A DNA stretch of 40,156 bases from Synechococcus sp. AG-679-B05 (GCA_003210795.1 QCUJ01000012.1:1-40156); one strand, 5' to 3'; counted from the stretch's first letter, positions 27,132 through 35,378 are shown. The notes: generated by a model not told the origin, from the letters alone. A program made the numbers and translations.

Positions 27132-29171
27132 TTGGGCTCTGCTCCCCGGTCCGCTGCATGGCTGCTGCTGACCACAGCGGGAATCAGTCTCTTGGCAGCC
27201 AGCGCCGGCCAAATCCTTTTGCGCTCCAACCGCCGTGTACTAACCCCGGCTGTTCCCGCCACGGAGCTTTGGACTGTGTACCGCTGGTCCCCGGACCCGG
27301 ACCAGCGGCGCCGGGCTGCCCTGCTGATGGCCAACAGCGGCCATGAAATCAAGGGACAGGGCTGGGGCGACGATTCCCTTGCAGCGGTGAGTCTCCTGCT
27401 TGAAGCAGAGGCTGCTGAGGCAAAAGGAGCCAGGACCAGGGCGGATGCCCTCTGGCGTTTGCTGCTGCATCGCTTCCCGCAGGAACCATCCAGCGCCCGG
27501 GCCCGACAACGCTTCCCCGAACGACATCAGGAGTTGCTGGCGCTGCAACCCGGCCACCCGGCTGCGCTGGCAACGGCAGTGGCCATGGAACCCGTCGACT
27601 CAGCCAGCCACCAGGGGGGACTGCATCTGGCGCGTTGGGGCTGGCGCTGGACGGGAGCCCCGGAAAAAATCCGTCAGGCCTGTGAGATGGATTCGCCATC
27701 GCCCGCTGAGCGGCAACAACTGGCTTGGGCCCTAGGGATGCTGGGACGTGGACATGAAGCGGAGTTATGTCTGCGCGGCGCCGTTGCATCCGCTGAAACA
27801 GCCCTGGCCGTGGGCCAAGCCCTTCTCATTGGAGACGCTGATCAACGTCGGGCGGGCGAAGCCCTTCTGCTGCGGATCGCCCAGGAGCAACCTGAACACT
27901 CCGCCAGTGAGGAGGCCGTACGACTACTGATGGCTCCCCTAACTCCCGATTCAGCCATCGTGGAGGCAATCCCAAGCGCCGTGGCTGAACGGTCCGCCGC
28001 TGTGGCCGCGGCCAAGGCACGGCTCAACGGCGGGCAGGGCACTCTGAACGTGCTGGAGAAATGGCCAGGAGACAGAGACAGCTGGCAACTGCAATGGGAT
28101 GAAGCCCGACATGCATTGCTGAACGAGCGCTGGGAGCAAGCCAAGAAATTGCTTGAAGCGCTGCCACTCAATAGCCTGCCGGCGCCTCTGGAGGCGAGGC
28201 GACTCTTCTGGCTCGGCTTCAGTAAATCCGAGCTGGGCCAAACAGCCGAAGCCCAGCGGCATTGGCAGGCTCTCCTGGCGCACCACCCCCCTGGTTATTA
28301 CCGCTGGCGAGCGGCAACCCGGCTGCAGGGAACCGAATCGCTCGATCTCCGCGGCGGCGGACGAACCAACCTGGAGTCGCATTGGTCGCCACTCCACAGT
28401 GGTTTCACCGATGTTGACGCGTTGTGGAGGCTGGGGCTGAACGACCTGGCTTGGGATGCATGGTTGCAGCGGCGGCCCAGGGGTCGTCAATTGAAACCAG
28501 AAGAACAACTGGTGGAGGGACGGCTGAGGCTCGGCGTCGACGATCCATGGAATGGCCTCGATCAGCTGTGGCGGTTGAACGTGCGCTGGGCCTCACCGAG
28601 CTGCAACCAACGGCGCGAGCTGCATCAAAGCCAGAACCTGATGGCCTATCTCCCGATCATCCAGGAGGCGTCGCAACGGGAAGGGATCCGCCCGGAACTG
28701 CTGCTGGCCATCGCCAAACAGGAATCGCGTTTCTCCGCCACCATCCAATCCAGTGCTGGAGCCGTTGGCCTCATGCAACTGTTGCCATCAACAGCCACTT
28801 CGCTCAGCGAACAGCCACTCAGCCAGGCCGACCTAATGACGGCAGCCGTCAATATTCCCCTGGGAGCGGCCTACCTGGTTGAGCTTCTGGAGTTCTGGGA
28901 TGGGGATCCTTACCGCAGCATCGCCAGCTACAACGCAGGCCCAACAACCGTGGCGAACTGGCCACAACCGCGGGAGGACGAAGCGATCGAACTGTGGGTG
29001 GAACGGATTCCCTATCCGGAAACCCGTTACTACACCAAAAAAGTTCTGGACAACCTGCTCAGTTACTCGGACCCGTCACCCTGGAAGTGTGACCACGACA
29101 AAACTGGGATGGGGGAGGAAATGACCGAAAACAACACCACCGAACAGCAGGCTTCCCAGCAGGAGTATTGA
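27132..29171 (+). CDS. slt: Soluble lytic murein transglycosylase-like protein (Slt70 type)
   Basis: This enzyme cuts peptidoglycan glycan strands to 1,6-anhydro ends, outside the plasma membrane. Start TTG 27132 gives about 679 residues with an N-terminal signal anchor (A-A-W-L-L-L-T-T-A-G-I-S-L-L-A-A-S-A-G). A GAGGAG sequence at 27111-27116 precedes it, but its best-spaced start codons (TTG 27124, ATG 27127) are in another frame. GTG 27078 is an upstream option. The middle is helical and superhelix-like. The C-terminal SLT domain has the catalytic glutamate in A-I-A-K-Q-E-S-R-F, then A-V-G-L-M-Q-L-L-P-S-T-A and S-Y-N-A-G-P. The 3' end overlaps a convergent membrane-protein gene by 96 bases. 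Confidence 0.9.
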   Translation: MGSAPRSAAWLLLTTAGISLLAASAGQILLRSNRRVLTPAVPATELWTVYRWSPDPDQRRRAALLMANSGHEIKGQGWGDDSLAAVSLLLEAEAAEAKGARTRADALWRLLLHRFPQEPSSARARQRFPERHQELLALQPGHPAALATAVAMEPVDSASHQGGLHLARWGWRWTGAPEKIRQACEMDSPSPAERQQLAWALGMLGRGHEAELCLRGAVASAETALAVGQALLIGDADQRRAGEALLLRIAQEQPEHSASEEAVRLLMAPLTPDSAIVEAIPSAVAERSAAVAAAKARLNGGQGTLNVLEKWPGDRDSWQLQWDEARHALLNERWEQAKKLLEALPLNSLPAPLEARRLFWLGFSKSELGQTAEAQRHWQALLAHHPPGYYRWRAATRLQGTESLDLRGGGRTNLESHWSPLHSGFTDVDALWRLGLNDLAWDAWLQRRPRGRQLKPEEQLVEGRLRLGVDDPWNGLDQLWRLNVRWASPSCNQRRELHQSQNLMAYLPIIQEASQREGIRPELLLAIAKQESRFSATIQSSAGAVGLMQLLPSTATSLSEQPLSQADLMTAAVNIPLGAAYLVELLEFWDGDPYRSIASYNAGPTTVANWPQPREDEAIELWVERIPYPETRYYTKKVLDNLLSYSDPSPWKCDHDKTGMGEEMTENNTTEQQASQQEY

Positions 29172-29570
29172 CGTCACAGGTGTCGCGTCCAGGCCAACAC
29201 GAACCAGATCCAACCTGGCAAGCAACAACGCTGAAGCGATGATGAGCATGTCGCTCAGCACATTCAGCCGCAGGAGATAAATACCGGCGCCAACCACCAA
29301 CAGCAGCGTGACCAGAAGTGTCATCGAGCGACTGGAAGCCATCAACATCGAGATACGTCGCATCAGCAGATCCGGCATGGTGCAAAGAATCAACACCAGC
29401 AACAGCTGCACAACCTCCAGGCCGAACAACATCGGCAAGGGGAGACCGCTGGAGGCACTGAACCGGGGTGAAAGGAGGGTCCATTGATGGCCCATCACGG
29501 CAGAAACGCCGAAGAGAAGGATCAACAGAGGCGCCCGCAGCGGCAGGCTTAACCAGCGCATCAGTCCCAT
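29076..29570 (-). CDS. Hypothetical membrane protein
   Basis: The 164-residue protein from ATG 29570 has about five hydrophobic stretches (e.g. L-L-I-L-L-F-G-V-S-A-V-M, L-E-V-V-Q-L-L-L-V-L-I-L and S-I-L-L-L-G-S-L-L-F-G-G-V-V-F-G) and no motif I can place. It is coded opposite the last 96 bases of the transglycosylase gene. Codon use looks like its neighbours. It is divergent from the thioredoxin-like gene, with 63 bases between. I call it a real but unidentified membrane protein. Confidence 0.72.
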   Translation of the reverse strand: MGLMRWLSLPLRAPLLILLFGVSAVMGHQWTLLSPRFSASSGLPLPMLFGLEVVQLLLVLILCTMPDLLMRRISMLMASSRSMTLLVTLLLVVGAGIYLLRLNVLSDMLIIASALLLARLDLVRVGLDATPVTSILLLGSLLFGGVVFGHFLPHPSFVVVTLPG

Positions 29571-29633
29571 GGCGAAACGCTAGCCGCATCGTCCGGGCAG
29601 GACTGTCAGAGTGCTGACAAAGGTGCTTGGAAC

Positions 29634-30185
29634 ATGACCGGCAGTCCCCAATCGTCTCTGCTGGGACCAGTTCAACGGACGGTGCTGGTGATCGCTGCAG
29701 TAGCGCTGGCGATTGGACTCACCCTGGCTCGCGGTGGTCTGCAGAGCGGTTCTCCCCTGGATCAGCTCGCCCGGCGGTCCCTTGAACCGGAGGTGGCCCT
29801 CAGCAATGGCAGGCCAACCATCATCGAGTTCTATGCCGATTGGTGCCAGGTATGCCGTGAAATGGCACCGGCAATGTTGCAGCTTGAGCAAGCTCAGGCC
29901 AACCGGCTGGATGTCGTGATGGTGAATGTCGACAATCCACGCTGGCAGGACCTGGTGGATCGCTACGACGTCAACGGCATCCCCCAGCTGAATCTGTTCA
30001 ATGCCGAGGGCCAATCTGTGGGTCGTTCGGTGGGCCTGCGTCGCGAACAGGAGCTCAAGCAGCTCGCGGCTTCCCTGATCAATGGCGAACCTCTGCCGCA
30101 GCTTCAGGGGGTTGGCCCCAGCAGTCTTCGAACCGCTGACACTGTCGCCTCCGGACTGGGAGCAGGGCCACGCAGCCACGGCTAG
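29634..30185 (+). CDS. Membrane-anchored thioredoxin-like protein (HCF164/TxlA type)
   Basis: The protein has 183 residues: an N-terminal membrane segment (V-L-V-I-A-A-V-A-L-A-I-G-L-T-L-A, about 19-34), then a thioredoxin fold with the redox centre Y-A-D-W-C-Q-V-C-R-E at about 67-76, and a cis-proline in G-I-P-Q. The context V-D-N-P-R-W closely recalls chloroplast HCF164, which acts on the lumenal side and is needed for cytochrome b6f assembly. Cyanobacterial relatives are called TxlA. A Gly/Ser-rich tail follows. thyX begins 26 bases downstream on the same strand. Confidence 0.88.
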   Translation: MTGSPQSSLLGPVQRTVLVIAAVALAIGLTLARGGLQSGSPLDQLARRSLEPEVALSNGRPTIIEFYADWCQVCREMAPAMLQLEQAQANRLDVVMVNVDNPRWQDLVDRYDVNGIPQLNLFNAEGQSVGRSVGLRREQELKQLAASLINGEPLPQLQGVGPSSLRTADTVASGLGAGPRSHG

Positions 30186-30211
30186 TTTCTGCTGGATAAC
30201 GGCTGTCATCC

Positions 30212-30934
30212 ATGGACCGCTTCAGGGTTGACCTGATTTCTGCAACGCCAAACCCGCAGCAATGCGTTTACGCGGCCATGCATCAGGACTACAGCGAAGA
30301 TTTCGTCGCCGGGGACCGTGAGAACTGGCCCGATGAGACGCGTGCTGGGGAAATCTGCATCAAACGCCTTGTCGCAGGAGATCGGGGCCATTTCGGCCCC
30401 TTTGAACATGCCCAGATCATGCTGAATGTGGGCTGGTTCCCCCATTCCGTGATGCAGCAAGCCCGAACCCACCGAGTCGGCGTCAGCTTCGATGTGCAGT
30501 CCATGCGATACACCGGTGAACGCATCTGCCGCGCCGCCGATGGGGCGCTAGATCTTGAGGAGGTGTTCTACCTGCGTCCTGTGGGTGAATACAGAGCCCG
30601 CATCGGCAACAAATACACCTACACCGAAGAACAACGCTCGATTGACCTCGAGCTTTGTCAGCGATCAGCCGAACGCTATCGCGATCTGCTGCGCTCAGGT
30701 TTCTCGGAAGAACATGCCCGTGGGATTCTTCCCTTCGATTACCGCCAGCACTTCATCGCGAGCTTCAGCTTGCGGGCATTTCTGCATTTCATGGATCTTC
30801 GAGCCAAGCAGGATGCCCAGCTCGAGATCCGACAACTCTGCGATCTGATGTGGCCGCACATGGTGGAGTGGGCACCGGCATTTGCAGCCTGGTATGAAAA
30901 AAATCGGCTCCACAAAGCCAGGCTCGCCCCCTGA
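30212..30934 (+). CDS. thyX: Flavin-dependent thymidylate synthase
   Basis: ThyX makes dTMP from dUMP using FAD, NADPH and methylene-tetrahydrofolate, replacing ThyA. The 240 residues carry the ThyX motif as R-T-H-R-V-G-V-S-F-D-V-Q-S-M-R at about 88-102. G-D-R-G-H-F-G-P-F-E-H lies before it. Start ATG 30212 is well placed. The convergent dcd gene, only 12 bases away, supplies the dUTP/dUMP branch, so two genes of dTMP synthesis face each other here. Confidence 0.97.
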   Translation: MDRFRVDLISATPNPQQCVYAAMHQDYSEDFVAGDRENWPDETRAGEICIKRLVAGDRGHFGPFEHAQIMLNVGWFPHSVMQQARTHRVGVSFDVQSMRYTGERICRAADGALDLEEVFYLRPVGEYRARIGNKYTYTEEQRSIDLELCQRSAERYRDLLRSGFSEEHARGILPFDYRQHFIASFSLRAFLHFMDLRAKQDAQLEIRQLCDLMWPHMVEWAPAFAAWYEKNRLHKARLAP

Positions 30935-30946
30935 TCCGGAGAGGGT

Positions 30947-31540
30947 TTAGACCTTCGCCAGAGTGACGCGCTCGGGTTGATGTTGATATTTGCCTTGGCG
31001 ATCGCTGTAGGTGGTTTCGCAGGGATCACCCTCGAAGAACAGCAACTGACAAATGCCTTCATCGGCGTAGATCCGACAGTCCGCACCGGAACTGTTACTG
31101 AATTCAAGAGTCAGATGCCCCTCCCAGCTGGCTTCAGCCGGTGTGGTGTTCACAATGATGCCCAGGCGGGCATAGGTGCTCTTGCCAAGGCAGATCACCG
31201 TGATGTTCGGTGGGACCCGCATCTTCTCAAGAGCAACACCCAACCCATAGGAATGCGCTGGAAGAATGAAATAGCGGCCGTCCTCATCCTCATGAAGAGG
31301 AGTTGGTTCAAGGTTGGCCGGATTGAACCGCTTGGGATTCATCACGGTTCCCGGAACATGGCGAAAAATCAGAAATTCCTGCGGTGAAAGGCGCAGGTCA
31401 TAGCCATAGGACGAACATCCGAAACTAAGAACCGGACGTTGCTGATGCTCTGGTTCCAGATGGCGAACCAGACCGCTCTGAAACGGCTCGAGCATGCCCT
31501 GGGCAGCCTGCTCAGTGATCCAGCGGTCGTTCTTGAGCAT
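30947..31540 (-). CDS. dcd: dCTP deaminase
   Basis: Dcd deaminates dCTP to dUTP, the precursor of dUMP for thymidylate. The 197 residues match the family, with S-S-Y-G-Y-D-L-R-L at about 43-51, C-L-G-K-S-T-Y-A-R-L-G near 117-127, and A-S-W-E-G-H-L-T-L-E-F-S-N near 138-150, which holds the catalytic glutamate. ATG 31540 directly abuts the TGA of the upstream cobO-like gene, so both are cotranscribed. Convergent with thyX. Confidence 0.96.
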   Translation of the reverse strand: MLKNDRWITEQAAQGMLEPFQSGLVRHLEPEHQQRPVLSFGCSSYGYDLRLSPQEFLIFRHVPGTVMNPKRFNPANLEPTPLHEDEDGRYFILPAHSYGLGVALEKMRVPPNITVICLGKSTYARLGIIVNTTPAEASWEGHLTLEFSNSSGADCRIYADEGICQLLFFEGDPCETTYSDRQGKYQHQPERVTLAKV

Positions 31541-32134
31541 TCAGAATCCTCGACGCAATTGGGTGACCTGATCGGCCATGGCCATCACGCTGGGCGGGAT
31601 GGAAGGCCCAGTGATGATCACATCTAGTGCTGTGGAACGCTGCTGAAGTGACGACAGCACATCATCTTCGGAGATGTATCCAAGAGCCACTGCCAGGCCA
31701 ACTTCATCAAGCACCAGTTGATCAACTTCGCCACTGCGGAGATGTTGACTGCAGATTTGCCAGATGGCGTCGACCGCAGCAGCGGTGTCCAACTGATCTG
31801 GCTCTGAAACACAAGCTGCAACATCCGGACGAAGCCAGCTGAGTCGTCCACAGAGCTGGACTTCACCCTCAGGGCCCTGGCGAACACCTCCCTTGAGGAA
31901 CTGGGCGATCACCACACGGCTACCCAGACCAGCCGAACGCACTGCCTGACTGAGAACATTCGAAAAACTGCCTCGGAAGGAGGCGGTATGAATCTGAAGC
32001 TGGCCTTCGGTCTCCACCAGATGCAGTGGAGGACGCGCTGGAACCAAAGGGCGCAGACCAGCCCGCTGAAGCGCACGGTGATCCTGACCGAACGAACCCT
32101 GGGGGGATTGATGCGAGGTCAGGCTTGCGGTCAT
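31541..32134 (-). CDS. cobO: CobO-like corrinoid adenosyltransferase homologue without a normal Walker A
   Basis: The fold is that of CobO/CobA ATP:cob(I)alamin adenosyltransferases. I-A-Q-F-L-K-G-G, W-L-R-P, D-Q-L-V-L-D-E-V-G-L-A-V-A-L-G-Y and V-I-I-T-G are preserved. The P-loop, normally G-x-G-K-G-K-[ST]-[ST], reads T-A-S-F-R-G-S-F-S, so the Walker lysine is missing. The sequence may thus have lost or changed the ATP-dependent step. ATG 32134 gives 197 residues; the further upstream frame is unlike the family. Its stop abuts the dcd start. Confidence 0.82.
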   Translation of the reverse strand: MTASLTSHQSPQGSFGQDHRALQRAGLRPLVPARPPLHLVETEGQLQIHTASFRGSFSNVLSQAVRSAGLGSRVVIAQFLKGGVRQGPEGEVQLCGRLSWLRPDVAACVSEPDQLDTAAAVDAIWQICSQHLRSGEVDQLVLDEVGLAVALGYISEDDVLSSLQQRSTALDVIITGPSIPPSVMAMADQVTQLRRGF

Positions 32135-32281
32135 CAAGATTCCGTTCAGCCGGGGCAACCCGGTACACCTCGAATGTAGCGGTGGTGAAGCCGAAATCAA
32201 GAATCCGAACACTATCCATGGTGTGGCAATCCTTTAAAGCCCTGGACTGCCTGTCAAACTTGTGGAAATCACTCCAATGCG

Positions 32282-33025
32282 ATGTCCTCGTCACCAACGC
32301 TGCGGAATGACGGCAGAGAGGCTCGATCGCTTCGGCCATTCCGTGTGGAGTGGGATCCGATGGGTTTTGCCCTCAGTTCCTTGATCGTTCGTACCGGCCG
32401 CACGGCAGTGCTGTGCAGTGTCTCGCTGGAGGAGGGCGTTCCCCGCTGGCGCAAAGGTGAAGGCAAGGGTTGGCTGAGTGCCGAATATCGATTGCTGCCT
32501 GGCTCAACACCCGAGAGGCAGCGTCGCGAACTGATGAAACTGTCGGGACGCACCCAGGAGATTCAGCGATTGATCGGTCGCAGTCTGCGAGCCGTGATCG
32601 ATCTGGAAGCCCTCGGTGAGCGGACTCTGCTGATCGACTGTGACGTGGTTCAGGCTGACGCCGGGACGCGCACAGCTGCCGTGACCGGAGCCTGGCTGAC
32701 GCTGCGTCAAGCCTGCGACACGCTGCAAGCTCGCGGCCTGATCAGTGCCGATCCGATCCGTGACCAACTGGCGGCAGTTTCCGTTGGTCTGGTGGACGGC
32801 ATCCCGCTGCTGGATCTGGACTACAGCGAAGACAGCCGAGCCGAGGTGGATCTCAATGTCGTCATCGCCGGCGACGGACGCTTGCTCGAGATTCAGGGGA
32901 CAGCCGAAGGAGAAGCCTTCAGCCGCCAACAACTGAACGATCTGCTCAACCTGGCGGAGCCTGGTGTGCAGGAACTGATGCAATCCCAAAGGGACGCTCT
33001 GACCCAGAGGACTCAGGTTCCGTAA
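32282..33025 (+). CDS. rph: Ribonuclease PH
   Basis: RNase PH trims the 3' ends of tRNA precursors with phosphate. ATG 32282 gives 247 residues. The start L-R-N-D-G-R-E-A-R-S-L-R-P, G-W-L-S-A-E-Y-R-L-L-P and S-G-R-T-Q-E-I-Q-R-L-I-G-R-S-L-R segments and D-C-D-V-V-Q-A-D-A-G-T-R-T-A-A near 118 are diagnostic. Its TAA stop (33023-33025) overlaps the NtcA box of the next gene. It is divergent from the cobO-like gene, with about 147 bases between. Confidence 0.96.
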   Translation: MSSSPTLRNDGREARSLRPFRVEWDPMGFALSSLIVRTGRTAVLCSVSLEEGVPRWRKGEGKGWLSAEYRLLPGSTPERQRRELMKLSGRTQEIQRLIGRSLRAVIDLEALGERTLLIDCDVVQADAGTRTAAVTGAWLTLRQACDTLQARGLISADPIRDQLAAVSVGLVDGIPLLDLDYSEDSRAEVDLNVVIAGDGRLLEIQGTAEGEAFSRQQLNDLLNLAEPGVQELMQSQRDALTQRTQVP

Positions 33026-33035
33026 TAACGGCTAC
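33022..33035 (+). promoter_or_regulatory. NtcA-binding site upstream of ntcA
   Basis: GTA at 33022-33024, eight bases, TAC at 33033-33035: a perfect GTA-N8-TAC palindrome. The rph stop codon lies inside it. It lies 49 bases before the ntcA start and fits autoregulation by NtcA. Confidence 0.88.
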
Positions 33036-33057
33036 ATGGGTATGCATGACTCATCCG

Positions 33058-33063
33058 TAACTT
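33058..33063 (+). promoter_or_regulatory. -10 element (TAACTT) of the NtcA-dependent ntcA promoter
   Basis: TAACTT fits TA-N3-T and starts exactly 22 bases after the NtcA box, the classical class II spacing. The predicted start of transcription is near 33070, leaving a leader of about 15 bases. Confidence 0.8.
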
Positions 33064-33084
33064 CCTCGCATCCGCACAGAAACC

Positions 33085-33798
33085 ATGGTGAGCAGCAGTG
33101 GTTTCAGCCGTTATGCCCCCCAGGTTGCGGCGACGAACGCACAACCTGAGCGGGTTCGTTCGCTGCTCGATGTGATCCGTGATCTGGACGGTGCCAGCAC
33201 GGAGATGGTGGATCGCAACAAGACGATCTTTTTTCCTGGTGATCCAGCGGAGCGGGTCTATCTGATCCGCCGTGGGGCTGTACGCCTCTCGCGGGTTTAC
33301 GAATCAGGTGAAGAAATCACCGTGGCCCTGCTTCGGGAGAACAGTCTGTTCGGGGTTCTGTCCCTGCTGACCGGCCATCGATCCGACCGTTTCTACCATG
33401 CAGTCGCATTCACGCGGGTGGAAATGGTCACCGCTCCCGCAGCCTCCGTACGCACCGCCATCGAGGCCGACACGACCGTGGGCCTGCGCCTGCTGCAGGG
33501 GCTCTCGAGCAGAATTCTTCAGACCGAAACGATGATTGAGACCCTGACGCATCGGGACATGTCATCCCGTCTGGTCAGTTTCCTGCTGGTGCTCTGCCGC
33601 GATTTCGGTGTTCCGGATGAACTTGGCATCACCATCGATCTCCGTCTGTCACACCAAGCCATCGCGGAAGCCATCGGCTCAACGCGGGTCACCATCACCC
33701 GTTTGCTGGGAGACTTGCGCCAATCAGGTCTTGTTCAGATTGACCGCAAGAAGATCACCGTTCTCGATCCCATCGCCTTGGCCAAACGGTTCAGCTGA
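33085..33798 (+). CDS. ntcA: Global nitrogen regulator NtcA
   Basis: NtcA is the CRP/FNR-family activator of nitrogen-assimilation genes in cyanobacteria; it responds to 2-oxoglutarate. The 237 residues have the sensor domain with [20 protein letters not shown] and a C-terminal helix-turn-helix [20 protein letters not shown], which is the exact NtcA recognition signature. ATG 33085 is close behind an NtcA-type promoter (33022-33063), which suggests positive autoregulation. The DUF3084 gene starts 24 bases after the stop. Confidence 0.98.
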   Translation: MVSSSGFSRYAPQVAATNAQPERVRSLLDVIRDLDGASTEMVDRNKTIFFPGDPAERVYLIRRGAVRLSRVYESGEEITVALLRENSLFGVLSLLTGHRSDRFYHAVAFTRVEMVTAPAASVRTAIEADTTVGLRLLQGLSSRILQTETMIETLTHRDMSSRLVSFLLVLCRDFGVPDELGITIDLRLSHQAIAEAIGSTRVTITRLLGDLRQSGLVQIDRKKITVLDPIALAKRFS

Positions 33799-33822
33799 AG
33801 TCAGCACCTGGAGTGGCGGCTG

Positions 33823-34938
33823 ATGAGCGGTTGGCTGCTGATTCTGGCGCTGCTGGTCCTCGGTGGAATCCTCTCCTCCCTTGGGGATCGGCTTGGAAGC
33901 CGTGTTGGCAAAGCACGCCTCAGCTTGTTCAACCTGAGGCCCCGTCGCACTGCTGTTGTCATCACCGTGCTGACAGGCAGCCTGATCAGCGCCCTCTCCC
34001 TTGGACTATTGCTGCTGGTCAGCCGCCAGCTGCGCGTTGGCCTGTTTGAGCTCGATGCCCTTCAGGAACGGTTGCGGGAGAGTCGCAAAAACCTGGATGC
34101 CGCCGAGGCCGAGCGACAGAGCGCGCGGGCAACGATTCAACGCATCGAAGCGGAGGAACTGGAGCCGCTGCGGAAGCAGAAGCAAAAACTGGAGCAGGAG
34201 CGCGAACGACTGACACGAGATGTCCAGGCGCGCGATGCCGATATTCAACGCACGGGCCAGGAGCTGCGCAGCGTGCGCAAAAGAATCCAGGCAGGGGAGC
34301 AGGAGCTGGCCTCCCTCGAGCAGAACCTGCTGGCCCTGCGGAAGGGTTCCGTCGTGCTGCAAAGCGGGGAGGACCTGGCCACCGCCACCGTTCGTCTGGA
34401 ACGGCCCGATCAAGCCAAATCAGTCGTCGACAAACTCCTGCAGGAAGCCAATCTCAAGGCCTTCGGCCGTGTCCGCCCAGGCGAACCCCCCAAACGCCAG
34501 ATCCTTCTAGTGCCCCGCGGAGATGTGGAACGGCTGCAGCAGTCCATCCAAGAAAGAGGCACTTGGGTGATCTCCATCCGCTCCGCCGGAAACGTGCTGA
34601 GAGGTGAATCGGTGGTTTACGGATTTCCCGATGTTCGTGCCAACCGCACCATCACCAAGACCGATGAAGTGCTCGCCACCACTCGGCTGAAGTCAAACGA
34701 GACCAGTTCGGAGGCCATTCGTAACCGCCTCAATCTCCTGCTGGCTTCAGCGTTCGCCGAGGTGCAACGTCGGGGGTCGCTCACCAAGGGACTTCAGTTC
34801 GACGGCACAGCCGTAAACCAACTTGGCCTTTCACTAATGGAACGCCCTGGGAACACCGTGGTGAAGTTGTCTGTGGTCGCCCTGCGTGCATCGGATACAG
34901 CCGATCCGGTGATGGTGAGGATTCGATCTTCACCATGA
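33823..34938 (+). CDS. DUF3084 family membrane protein with coiled coil
   Basis: The protein has 371 residues: a first membrane segment (W-L-L-I-L-A-L-L-V-L-G-G-I-L), a basic loop G-D-R-L-G-S-R-V-G-K-A-R, a second span (A-V-V-I-T-V-L-T-G-S-L-I-S-A-L-S-L), then a coiled coil (about 75-170) dense in E, R, K and Q, and a C-terminal mixed domain. This matches the cyanobacterial DUF3084 family. Function is unknown; it might link to the envelope. Its stop overlaps the next start by 4 bases (ATGA, 34935-34938). Confidence 0.9.
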   Translation: MSGWLLILALLVLGGILSSLGDRLGSRVGKARLSLFNLRPRRTAVVITVLTGSLISALSLGLLLLVSRQLRVGLFELDALQERLRESRKNLDAAEAERQSARATIQRIEAEELEPLRKQKQKLEQERERLTRDVQARDADIQRTGQELRSVRKRIQAGEQELASLEQNLLALRKGSVVLQSGEDLATATVRLERPDQAKSVVDKLLQEANLKAFGRVRPGEPPKRQILLVPRGDVERLQQSIQERGTWVISIRSAGNVLRGESVVYGFPDVRANRTITKTDEVLATTRLKSNETSSEAIRNRLNLLLASAFAEVQRRGSLTKGLQFDGTAVNQLGLSLMERPGNTVVKLSVVALRASDTADPVMVRIRSSP

Positions 34939-35378
34939 CCCGTGTTGTAGCCGTGGATCCTGGGCGATCTAAATGCGGCCTCGTGCTGGTGGACGTGAAT
35001 CAATCGCTGGTTGTGGCAGGGGGCGTTCGGCTCGCTTCCGACGTGGAAGCCTTGCTCAGCAGCTGGTGCACCGACAGCGCTGGTGTAGATCGGATCTTGC
35101 TGGGCGATGGAACCAGCTCAGCCGAATGGCTGAATCGCTTGCAGACCTTGGCATCGGTGCAGCTTGTGGATGAAACGGGCACAACCCTGAGGGCCCGCGA
35201 TCGCTATTGGCAGCTCTGGCCACCACAGGGATGGAGACGCTGGATCCCCCGTGGGCTGCTGCTGCCCCCTTGCGATCTGGATGCTCTGGCAGCTCTGGTG
35301 ATGCTCGAGCAGTCTCTGAACATCAACTGCCGCTGGCCAACCGACGCACCCCCGATCAGAAGCGAGCCCGAACAGTGA
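34935..35378 (+). CDS. RuvC/YqgF-like RNase H-fold protein
   Basis: The protein has 147 residues. A-V-D-P-G-R-S-K-C-G-L-V-L-V-D at the N-terminus, L-G-D-G-T-S-S, V-D-E-T-G-T-T-L-R-A-R, and C-D-L-D-A-L-A-A-L-V fit a RuvC/YqgF-type RNase H fold with acidic catalytic residues at the usual places. It is a cyanobacterial relative of Holliday-junction resolvase-like proteins; the actual nucleic acid substrate is not known. It is coupled to the DUF3084 gene by an ATGA overlap, and its end overlaps the convergent DUF3146 gene by 23 bases. Confidence 0.85.
   Translation: MTRVVAVDPGRSKCGLVLVDVNQSLVVAGGVRLASDVEALLSSWCTDSAGVDRILLGDGTSSAEWLNRLQTLASVQLVDETGTTLRARDRYWQLWPPQGWRRWIPRGLLLPPCDLDALAALVMLEQSLNINCRWPTDAPPIRSEPEQ

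Noticed and set aside
26257-27171. 304-codon open frame antisense to glmM
   Set aside because: A shadow of glmM; the only part not antisense to glmM is the short out-of-frame piece at slt.
31920-32217. Open frame from ATG 32217 antisense to the rph upstream gap, starting M-D-S-V-R-I-L-D-F-G
   Set aside because: The first 30 codons look protein-like, but the rest is a shadow of the cobO-like gene and no family is recognised.
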